This document shows positions 24,401 through 36,200 of a stretch of 64,000 bases of DNA, piece after piece. The DNA is from Cheilinus undulatus. Taxonomy: Eukaryota; Chordata; Actinopteri; Labriformes; Labridae. Position 1 is the stretch's first letter; each line of letters starts with the position of its first letter. Below the pieces are notes generated by a model that saw only the letters and a list, made by a program, of their open reading frames with translations, was not told the origin of the DNA and made no database searches. The DNA is taken from assembly GCF_018320785.1 (NCBI RefSeq), contig NC_054882.1, forward strand, positions 23,750,719-23,814,718, in the 5' to 3' direction. The position numbers were made by a program, and so were the translations under genes.

Positions 24401-26857
24401 ACAGTGGCCTGTCCTACCACTAACCTAAAATGTCTTTTTTTTTTTTTAAATCACTTTACAGGGACTTCAAAGCAACTGTTGACACACACACTTTAGTGCC
24501 CTCTAGAGCCAGAAAATGTGCACGATATTACATCCAGTGATTGTAGCTTGAATTTATGCTAGCAGAGCAAGAAGGTGCAATCCAAGCCTGTCTCAACAGT
24601 GCCCCCAGTGGTCAAAAACTCGAAAGAGTACCTTTAAAGCTAAAAATTAATAGTTATTTCACTCTCTTCTAGTTCAACTGTAAAACATGTTTAAACTACA
24701 TGATTTTGTTTTGTCATATAGACTTCACAATCACTAAATCTGAGCAGTCTTTGGCTTTTTTTGCCACAAGAGCAGATTAGAGAGCAGCTAATGTAGGGAT
24801 AAGTTATCTTAGTAAAAGTTAAAGTCCACTTTTAGTTTAAGATTTAATAATTAGCTACCTACCACACACCTTAATATGGTGAAAAAGTTAAGATTGTCAT
24901 TTTGATAGCAGAATTAAAAGTTTTAATTTAGAGCATTGTGTGTAGGCTCTCTTATTAGTAAGAGGGAAATATTTTTTGAAGCAACCATCCCAAAACAAAC
25001 TGTGGCAAAATAAAAACTACCTCAACGGACACGATTTATTCCTTGAAAGTCAAAAATATATATACAGACAAATTTCCAAACAATGCAGTTTTAACAAAAA
25101 AAAAGGCAAAGAAATAACTGAAATAAAACCATTTCTCTTGCAGAAATATAACCACAGTGTGTTCAAACTGATTTAGTTGGTGAGTATCTGCAGAGGGGAA
25201 AATAAAAACAATCATAGTTGCCTTAGAGTTTATGAAGTGGAGCAGCTCACTGTGCTGCGCTCCGTTGGTGTTGACAGGAATAAAAAGATACTCTGCTCTA
25301 CATATACAGGTTTGTTCTTGGTTTGAATGTCCAACTAAAGACCGTGAGAGAAAATTAACAATTTAGGGTGAACAATTCCTCCAAATTCGCATAAATAATC
25401 AGTGCTTCATTGGTTCAAGTGTCAAATTAAGAAATGTTAAAGGTAGAAGCTTAAAAAGATCTATCTGTACCACACAAAAAAATGAATTCCTTGAAAAACA
25501 AAGACTTGGCATGGGTTGTCATAAAGCTGAAACGGGTGGTAATAAGTCATATGGCACCCACAGTGGGCACTACAAATAATTTAGAAACTGGTATTCAAAT
25601 ATGACACATAAGATTTGTGAACTAGTCCAGCACTGGCTAGCTGCAAACCACTGTATGTACACAACTGGACTTCTTGTGTCATCTCAGGTTACTGTATAGT
25701 TGTGACGTATAGCTTGAAGTTGTTCAAATAGCGTTACAGCATGTAAACTCTGTTATCCAAAGCTTTTAGGAATAAGAAGTAGTGAAAGTAGATATCTGAG
25801 GTTATTTGGGCAGATAATGGGTGAGGATTTCCCTTAAACTGCAGCCTGGTCTGTTGTCTGAACCACCTTTCAGTTAACACAAACAGATCTGCCTCTACAC
25901 AAACACACGTGCGCGCATACATACACACAAGCACCCACGCACGCTTGTAAGCATCTATTGCACGGACAAACGTGTTAACAGGGGTCTTCTTTTTCTAAGA
26001 TTCCTCGAAGAAATGAAAAAATATTTTCACTTCACACCTCCAAAATGACTGAAAAACACTTTGCCATTAGTTTTAAGCATGTACAGAAAACCACTTACAA
26101 AAATAAAATACAATAAAAAAGCATAGGGAAAAAATAATTAGGATTTAAATTGTTTGATATAGAGAGCTTACTGTGCTGTCAACTATACAATTTACCCGTT
26201 TCTTAAAAAGGAGCATAGACCAACTGAAAAGAAATAAAATAAAGAAAAGTAAAAAGCGCAGAGACATTGTTGTGCCTGGAGGACAAGCAGAAATATTCAC
26301 TGAATAGACAGTTACAATTCCAGAAGAGCAGGAAAAGGCAGATAGTGCATAAAAGGTTCTCTTTTTCATTTCTTTCATTTTTTAACTTAAAATCAAGCTG
26401 CATTAAATACAGGCTGTTTGTACAGGACAATTGCACTTCACAAAAACAGAAATATACAAACACACACAAGGAAATGTGAATCAAATTAATTACAGCAAAA
26501 AAAAAAAAAATCACTACTTAAGCTGATTATTTAACAAAAAGAAAGAAGACCTTGTGGACTCACTTGTTATGGGTTACTTTAGAGGAGAGTATTAAGGTGG
26601 GTGAACATAAAGGGGAGACGAGACGACGGGGATCCTGAACTCCAGAGTGGACTGGTGCTGCACTATTCCAGGTTTGTGTGCATGCAACTCCTCTTCCTCC
26701 TCCCTCTTCTCCTCCTCTTCCTCCTCCCATGAAATTCCCTTCTTAGAAACCAAAAGCTCAGAGTGACGGAGAGACAGACTGCTGAGCCGAGCTGCTGTTG
26801 GTCTTGAGAGGATGGTGGTTTGTAAACGCTATGCTGTGTTAGTGGTAGGAGGTTGTG
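21430..26857 (-). other. ppm1a: Probable 3' UTR of PPM1A
   Basis: The stretch after the PPM1A stop is AT-rich, without a convincing ORF and with relatively few recognisable repeats apart from one inverted-repeat element (23808-24466) and short microsatellites. Candidate poly(A) signals on the minus strand (TTTATT as read on plus) occur several times, for example near 25033 and near 21454. The far limit is a guess; vertebrate PPM1A is known for a UTR of several kb. Transcript data would be needed to place the end. Confidence 0.45.
23808..24466 (+). mobile_element. Inverted-repeat DNA element (MITE-like), complete copy
   Basis: Left end agtccctgtaaagtga (23808-23823), right end tcactttacagggact (24451-24466), an exact 16-bp inverted repeat. 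No ORF inside. No target duplication seen, so the superfamily is open. It lies in the probable PPM1A 3' UTR. Confidence 0.8.
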
Positions 26858-26887
26858 TTACCACATGTCGTCTGTGGACGCAGAGTC
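26858..26887 (-). CDS. ppm1a: PPM1A last coding exon (DSASTDDMW-stop)
   Basis: Thirty coding bases after a pyrimidine-rich acceptor (ctctcttatcaag at 26888 and upstream). They encode DSASTDDMW and TAA at 26860-26858. The human protein ends DSTSTDDMW. The exon joins in phase 0 to exon 5, 14.8 kb away. Nothing else nearby codes, so only the protein end and the acceptor identify it. Confidence 0.9.
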   Translation of the reverse strand, partial: DSASTDDMW

Positions 26888-29800
26888 CTTGATAAGAGAG
26901 AAGAGGAAGGAAAAACCCTTCAGACTCGGGCTCGACATCCACCAGCTCCCTATCAAGAGCTGCTCTAAGCATGTATGAGACAGACAACACAATCATTCAG
27001 GAGCTTACAGACATGATGATGGAATGATTTTCAATCATCAACATTCTCACCCACATTTCTGATGCTAATGTACAGTATATACAGTACTGTGCAGAAGTTT
27101 TAGGTGTGTAGCGCACTAATGGTTCTTCACAGGTCCTGATGTTCCACAACCCCGGGCTGAATAGAGGGAGGGAGGGCGGCCAGAGTCAATGTCGACACAT
27201 TTGACAGATACGTGTGTCGCTCAGCAGCCAAGGTCGAGCTGTCGACATACCTTGTAATGTACAAAGACATCCAGGCGTGACCTGGGTTGTGTCAAATCTC
27301 CGTCCCACCCAATGGGGCTCTCAGGTGAGCGTACTTGCCATTACATGCCTTACTTCAGCCTCAAATTTCAGCCCAAACATGCCTAAAACTTCTGCACAGT
27401 CCTGTACTTCAACAAATAATACTAAGATGAAGTGATGTCATTCCTTATCAAGAACTGCATTAAACTTGAACATTTGTACCACAAACCTATACACCAGTCA
27501 TGTAGAAAACACTCGTTACCTATAGGATGCATCCAACAGTTCAAACAAAGGTCGCACTCACATAGTAAACAGTTGCCCCGTACCATGCTGAAGCATGATT
27601 GTACCCCCACCCCAGTCCCCCATTGCCTGCACTCACACTTCTGCAGCCCAAACTGGGCCTGAGTGCAGATGTTTGTTACAAGAAGCCCAGTCTCAGAGTC
27701 AGCAACAATAGAGAACATGACTGCAACTTTAATCACATTGTGACTTATTTTGAAATGTTTTAGTCTAACCCATGGTTTATATTACCATTGAGAGAAGTGA
27801 CATACTGTATCAATAAGGTTGGGTATTGGTGCTAAACACTTTTAAATAGGTGCTGGTGTCTAAACGATGCCTGAATCAATACTTTAAAGAGTTTTAAAAG
27901 TCAGCCGCAGAATAAATCTAAGTATTGTAAAAAAATTCCAAAGTAAGATGCTGATAGAACTTAAAAGTAAAGGAAACAGGGGCAACTTCTTCACATATTG
28001 TATTTTGTACCTTTCCTTTGGCGTGACGGGGATCGTATTGGGCTGGTGAGGTACCAAAATAAAGAACCGAAATCTGGCTTGTAAATCGTAGGTAGGTAAC
28101 AGACGTGTTGGTACAAGTGCTATGTTGGTCCTAGATTTCGATACGCCTCCCTACATATCAATTTTACACCTCTTTTTATAATGTTATCAAAACATTCAAG
28201 ACGTTGATACTTTTTGGATACCACATGCTTTTAACAACACAATATCTGCGCAAGGTAGAATTAAAAGTACCATATTTATAAAAAAAAAACAGACATACGT
28301 ATTTCAACACAAAGATACTGTGAGCGGAGAGAAAGAGATGGCCTGCAGCAGTGGGCAATCCAATGAGAGTGCCAGTGTCCTGTTGCTGAAGCAGAGTGGT
28401 GATACAGAGAAATGCTATTTCCTAAACATTTTACAACAGTAATGCTCTAAAGAAGTTAGTAACTCAGGATTTTGTATAATTGATGCTGAAGGTATGGCCT
28501 CTCAAAGCCCCTGTCACAGCCTCTATCTTGCTAACCGTTTAAATCACTGGCCAGCAAATACATCATATGAAGTCTCCCATATAAGGCGTGTAGCGCCACA
28601 TTATGTAATAATGCCGCATTATGTAATAACCCTAACCATAGGACTTAGTGTGGGCTCCAAGGTATGCCGTACCCAACTACCTTTCCCTCACTCTAACCAC
28701 TTAGTGACTTATGCCTAAACCTAACCCCCCTTCAGGGCTCTAGACTAAACACCTAACCTTAACCCAAGGACTTAAGGTGGGATGCAGGGTATACCCTACT
28801 ACCTTGCCCTAACCCTAACCGCTTAGTGGCTTACAAAATGTGGTGTTATTATATAATTAATTGAAAATTTATTACAATATTACATAATGCAGCATTATTA
28901 CATAATGTGGCACTACAAGGCGCACATGATATTCTTAGGGTCTGTAAAAGACAGAACAGAGACATAATCTCTCCTGGTCCCTAAAAGTTTCCTTTACCTC
29001 ACTACCTGCAGACTATTGAGAGCCTCACGGCACTGCACAAATGATAACACCCATAAAAGGACCTGAATATGAAAATATTAGAAATACAGCCAGAGAGCAG
29101 AACCACTGCTTACACTTCTTCCAGTTTATTAAAGATGATTCATAGGGAATATTTGATTTTAGCCAGGCCTATAGCCCGGTGTTTATTGTTTAGTGAACTT
29201 TTCTTGTTCAGAAAGGAAATTTTAAAAATAAAGCAGTTTTGAGTGTTCGGGGACTCAGTTTTTGTTGCCCTGGTATTAAAACAGGTATTGATATTGTTTG
29301 ATTTTAACTAGTATCGTAACAAAATCAAAATTTCTGATATTGTGACAACTTCACCAGGAAGTGTACCGTGCTTGAGCGCAGTGAGGAATGCTCCCACTTG
29401 TCAAAATAACTGGGTCAAATGTGTCGAGACACAATACAGATTGCCTCATGTGAATGCAACTGGAGATCTGAAACTTGTGATACAAAAGTTTAGAATTTAA
29501 AACAACTTCTAGAGATAGGTGGAGAAACGGCATAAATAACTATAATGTTTCTACTGCTAGGGGTAGTGTTGTACAATACCACATTATCTGAGACCAAGAC
29601 TTGCCCAAGACCAAGACAAGACCAAGACTTTAGGGGGTTGAGACAGAGTCAAGACTGAGACTGAGACAAGCCGAGACATGACCAAGACCATAAAAAAAGC
29701 AATTTAAAAAGGCATGATAATGTTGAGCAGTTAACATGTAAAATTCTCAAATCTTAACAAATCTGTTAATCTAACTTCTTGTAAAAAAAATAAATCCTCA

Positions 29801-30189
29801 TATGTATTTAAAAGCCACTGACAAGTGCGGAATTATTCTAAATATCGAAAATGAGATGTTTATCTAGATTTGCCAGGTGAATGAGGCCTAAAGTAAGTGC
29901 TCAGAGGTATTTCTGACTAGCAATAAGATGGACTGATGATCTGATGATTTGAGTTTTTGCAGGTGCAGCCATTTGTTGTCTTTGCAAGTGCTGCTCCTTA
30001 CTATCACATTGATGAAGTCGAAGAAGAACAGATCAGTGCTGGTCTCGACTGGTCTTGAGGGCAAATCCCGAGTCTGGCCAGTCTAAGACAAGACCAAGAC
30101 ATTCAGAATGTGGTCTTGAGACTGGTCTCAAGACTAGCACCGTTCTCAAGTACTATGACATAGGGCTGGGCAATATCTCGAGATTTTAA

Positions 30190-30231
<42 letters not shown>

Positions 30232-33200
30232 CGTGATATGACACAGGACAATATCGTTATATTGATATAAATAGTTTTACATTAAAATACTTAAATGCAA
30301 GTCGCCATTTCACCTCCTTCTCTTGGCTCTGTGTTGCTCTTTGTCCTTCCCCGCCTCCCTTGCCCTCCGAAACTTCACGAAACTCAAAAGCCCACCACTC
30401 TCTCCCCCTCCGAGACCTCACAAACCTCAAGGACCCACCCCCTCCCCCTCTCACCACAACAACACTGACAACATGGAGACCGCTAACAAAACGAGTGTAG
30501 TCGAAGAGTTAGTCGGTAAGAAGAAAAATAGTGGCTCTATCATTTGGGAATGGTTTTGTTTTAAGACATCAGATGATCAGCATATTGATTTTTGTAGAGT
30601 GCCGAAATCAAGTCGCAACTAAAGATTTAAGCACAAAGAATCTCTATCATCATTTGCAGCAGCGGCACAGGGTGCAGTATGAAGAGTGTGGACCAACTTG
30701 TGAACCAAAAGCAGGAAGAGGCATAAAGCGTAATGATATATGGATTTATATGTGATTTAATACACTCAAACACGCCAGTACCTCACTTAGTGTCTGTGCA
30801 CCCATAGCAACACGTCGTAGTCTGTGCTGATTTATTCGTAATTGTGTAAAGAACAACATGCTGGACAGCTCACTACCTCGCTGGCTGCTCACAATGCCCC
30901 TGTGCAAAAGCAGAAACCCCAAGACAGCGTAAATTAGGTGTTTTATAATTGTTTGTGTGGAAAAAAAAGACAGATGGAAGGAGCTGAATTTCCAGTTTCG
31001 TCTTCGTCGACACCATCTTCTCTTCCTGGTCGCCGTTTATTTGTGACAACAGCGCCCCTAACGGGCAGAGTTTGTAGGTGTTAAGACGGTTTGGTCCATT
31101 TGAGCCAAGAGCAATGTGAATGCGAGCCAAACCAAAGGAAAGTGCAACAATGTTGCAATAAGCCCTATGAAAGAAAAGGTAAAAAGTAGAGAGATATCAC
31201 AAAAGCTGTGGTGTATCAAATTGCTAAAGACATGGGGCCAGAGTTTTTAGTTGTAGTGGGAACATTGTAATCTGCCATAGAGCATCCTTGAAGCCTAATT
31301 CTGTTGACAGTCTGGTATTCCTAGCACAGAATCTGTGAGGTGTTGAGCAGCAGGGCCTGGCCTGCCTAAGTTTTTTGTTCTCACATATTTCCTGTTTTGT
31401 GAGCTTAACACAGAGAGCAATATTTGTTACATTGCCCATGTCAGTTTACTTTGTTTATTAAAACAAAATATTTGAATGTTCAGGACTAAGGGGCTGTTCA
31501 CAAGAGAAAGCACTTTAATTGAAAGAACTACCAATCTCAGAGAAAAGCTACTTTGTCAGATGTAGTAAAGGTTATTTGTGTTTTGTATTATCTCTTTTTA
31601 CATTTTGCTTATTTGTACAGCTATATGTATTTTGTTTTGCAGAGAAGAAATTTACTTTATATTAACTACTTATTACTTTAATTATTACTTTAATAATTAA
31701 CTTTATTTCTTGATTTAATTTATTTAATTCTTTATTGATTTATATACAGCTAGTTTCTTTTCATGTAATAAATATACATGTCAACCTATGGAACTGGTTC
31801 AATGAAAGACAGTATTCAGTTCATGTGGATTTGACTCAAAACTGAATCTGATTTTATTCCTTCTTCACGGACATATATATTAAGATATATATATTGAATA
31901 TCAAGATATAGCTGAAATATATCGAGATATACATTTTGGTCCATATCGCCCAGCCCTAGTACGACACTAGCTAGGGGTACACCGATTAATGACCTGGAAG
32001 ACTATTTTGCTGATTATCTGTGTGTGCATTTTATTTTACCAATAATTGATCAAATTAGTTAACTAAAAGGTGTCCTACTCCTCTGCAAGGTGTGTCTTCC
32101 CCCCTGGCTTTGTTTTCATTCTCTACAGTCTGCCCACAATACCATCTGACTGGCTTGATGCCACACAACTACCAACCAATCAACACTGAGGCCTGGGAGG
32201 CACTGACACAGGGAGTGTATTCCTGTTTCCTGCTGCTACCGTGTTGCTCTGTGCTATTTCTCGTATTGACAGAGCTAATGCTACATTGTTGGTTTTCTTT
32301 AATTTTTCAAAATGCAGTTTTACTTTTGTCACATTAAGTACGTTTTTATGTCAAACTAACTGCATATCCATTACAAATTTCAGTCATACACTACTAATAG
32401 CTGGTATCAATATCAGCCCTGAAAAACCTCTATCAGTTGACCCTTAGTGACTACTGTTTCAATTATGTTGAATTAAAAGCAAATAACGATAACAACCAAA
32501 TGCCTCTTTTAACAGCCTCAACACATTTCTAATCAGATGTTTCAATAACAAGGGGGATTGGTTTCAAGTTTTAATTTTGCAGCCTTGTGCATGAACATTT
32601 ACCTGGCATTGAATATTATTCTAATAATATTTAAACATACTGCAGCCAACTTATGTGGCCCCAGAAAGGAAAAACAAAGAAACAGACAGTGTGCCAAGTT
32701 AAGATGGCAATGACCTCATATAACAAGTCCTCTACAGGTTTATCTGCTTATTATGATTAAATTTCTAAAACTAAGTTATTACCCACAGAACAATTAAGTC
32801 TCTCCCGATACGACCCGCCTGTTATGCAGTACCAAATAATGAGAGTTTGGCAGTCACTGAATATGTCCTTACAAAAACAAAAAAAGCCCCACAAATCAAC
32901 TGGATAATAAAAACAGTAGCAACCGTGTGGTGCTACTGTGGAGTAAGATGTTAAAGTTAATCAACAGCATATCTATTAATATTACAATAAAATCAGATGT
33001 TTAGTATTTAAAATATTCAACATTTTGTTTCATAATATTGAATAAAGTATAGCATTAAAGTATTCTAAAGATATACCTGATTCTTCAGAAAAAGATGGGG
33101 TGAATAAGGCTCTCCACTCCTTTCAATTGTGCCAACCATGTAACTGGTGAACAGTCATGCAAAACAGGCACTGCTGGAATTTATTTACATGCGAATAGAC

Positions 33201-36200
33201 CAACTCTGCACAGCCAATGTCATTCTTGAGCTCAGGGCCTTTTGTACTTGAGAGGTAGAGAACACATGCCAATCATAGGTTCAAAAACGCAGTTTCAAAC
33301 AAAGTCCAAGAAATACGACTAGAATCAACCTTTAAATTACTCGTGCTACTTCTGACAAAATTCCAATCTGTTCAAGGAGTCCTTGATTGCAGACCATTTA
33401 GAATGGTTTTATTTGTAAGGAAGAGCCAACGTCCTCAAATTCGTACTGATAAACAAGATGTAATTTTTGAAAAGAAATGGTAGCAACAATTTGATGCACT
33501 GATCTGATGAGTTATTTTTTACTCATTAGATAAACCTGGAACAAATACAACTTCGAAATGAGCATTTTGAAAGGGAACTTCTTCTTATTTCCCATACAAC
33601 CTGCATACAAACACCTTCTCCTTATGAAATGCGATGTTAATAAGCAATGAGTGACCATCTGATATACACTACACCACTTTTCACATTATTATGCAAATGA
33701 AATTTTTATCTTTTTTTCCTAAATATCAATGCAAATGGTATTTTTCAAGTCATCAGCCGTTAGAGCATAATTCAAAGGTTTTGAACAAACTTCATAAGGG
33801 TCACCATTTTTTTGTTTTTTTATAAAAACCTCAAAATGCACTGACTACTTTCTTCCATGGTACAAAAAGAAGAGCAGTGCCTTCTGTGGCAAAATTTTCT
33901 TCATGTATGACAGTGCACCATCTCATGCTGCAAAGATGACTCTGTGTCATTGGCTGCTATGGGCATAAAAGGAGAGAAACTCATGGTGTGGCCCCCATCC
34001 TCCCCTGACCTCAACCCTGTTGAGAACCTTTGGAGCATCCTCAAGCTAAAGATCTATGAGGGTGGGAGGCAGTTCACATAAAAACAGCAGCAAACAACAT
34101 TAAACCAGGTTTGATATGACGGTTACAAAAATACAGGTCTTAGACAATCAATTAGGGGAAATTTTCTGCTTTTAATAATTAAAACTGCAAATAAACCCCT
34201 ACACACTGTCTAAACTGTCCAAAAAAGACTGCCAATGTCAATTTACACTGAGGTAGTCAAAATTTCCTATACTCTTTAGAGCAGGGCTGTACGTGAACTA
34301 TTTTTGCCCATAGCACTGGTGCTACAGAGGTTGTACAGTCTTGTAGCTCAGAACAAAAACCTGTAGCACAATATATAAAATGTTTGTTACAGCTATAAAA
34401 CCAACATGTAACCAAAACATATGCTTAGTAAGTGAATGTACTTGAAAAACAAAAGCAAAACAGCCTAAATTACAGCTCTCACTAATGTCTACCAAAGCAA
34501 ACAGCCAATCACAAAGAAGAGAGACGCTGATGGTTCATCTCCACGTTCAGACACAAAACAAGAGCAACCTGCTGGGGTTAGCTGACTAACTTTACAGAAG
34601 TGTGGTGCTTGAAGATGATTAGAGCAATATGATTTGGAAATCAGACTTTGAGATCAGACAGAGGAGCAAATGAGCTCAGTTTGTGCTGCTATTTGCTGCT
34701 GGAATCCTTTTGTTTGTAATTATCTTTTTTTTTTTTTTTTTTTTACTTTTGGCAGGACCGACAGACAGCTGAAGTTTTTTTCTGTGTTTATCCTTATTAC
34801 TTTAACTTAAGTGTGTTGTAGAGACTGAAGTATGTTTCTTTGTTCATCCTTAAACTGTGTTTCAAGGACTGAAGTGTTAGGTCTGTAAATTTATATATTG
34901 GTATTGATCTGCAAAATTTAATTTGTAAATATCCCCATATTGTATTAACCCCAATATTGTGCATTCCTAGTCAAACTAAGAAAAAGAATAAAGTTTTATG
35001 TTCTTATGTGCGTCTTTTTTTAATGGAGGCCAATTCAAAAGGACCAAGGGCCACAGTTGGCCCCCAGCCCATAGTTTGGATACCCCTTCTATATTTACTG
35101 TTACTCAGAGTATAGGAAAATATTCCTAACATTAGTAGAAATTAATAAACACTGTTAGAGTTTGGTCCATATTAGTATCACACTGGGGTCTGATGTTTAA
35201 AGAGCTAATGTAAATGAACAGACACTTTTTTCTCTTTAACAGTGTAATCATAACATCAGTACTATTGGAGTTCAACAGTAACTAAAAAAAAAACTATCTC
35301 CAAACTGCGTCTTTACCCTAACAATACACACAACGTTTATGCAGTGTGGAGCTGTATTGATCTCCTCCTCCATGCTCCTGTCTCTCCCTCCCTTGTTTCT
35401 CCGTCACACTGCTGTCTGTCTGTGTCATATCGGACCTATATGCTAAATTCAGACACGTATTGTCTTGTTAACCAAACAGCAGCAGCTATGATATTAGCGA
35501 GAAAAAAATGCATCGTTTTATACATTAATCTTTAATGAGAAGTTAGCGCAAACTGAGAGCTCTGTCCTCTCACTGACAGCCAACTCACTGCGACCGTCAG
35601 TACGTAATTGGAAAGGACAAGGCTAATGGAGAAGTAAGCAAGTAGATACATGTTTTTAACATTGTCTTGCCTACGTGCCTTAAAATAAAACTTGGGATTA
35701 CAGCAGCGCTCCTCTTCAACATAATGACACCTGTACTGCGTCTGCCCTGAGCCTGCCCCATCTTTTAGAGCTGCAGCAGGTCAGTCTCTCACAACTGCAC
35801 TCCAGACACACAAGATTGCGCATGAGGAGAGGAAAAAACATTCCGCTTGAGTCTAAAATGTACCCTAAATGAGAAATAAATGGGCTGGGCATGAAATTCA
35901 AATCTCAAATCAAAGTGGAGTGAAATTTTTGGGGCAACAAGTCAAACCTAAAGTGTTATCTGCGCGTCTGGCATGCACACACCTCTCTCACTTTGTCATA
36001 GCACCTGTGTGATGAGGAGTGAAAACCTCTTAGCACAGACCAAATTTTCTTGTAGCATTTGCGACATATAAGTTGCACTGTACAGCCCTGCTTTAGAGGC
36101 ATTCCAATAACATTTCTTTCTTCCTGATGCCGAGTGTTGGGTATCTGCTGATACCAAGTATCAATCCAATACTGGTGTAAACTTTCTGGACCAACTGTGC

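Noticed and set aside
28780-28830. Telomere-like ccctaaccctaacc runs
   Set aside because: Only a few degenerate units inside a MITE, not an interstitial telomere array.
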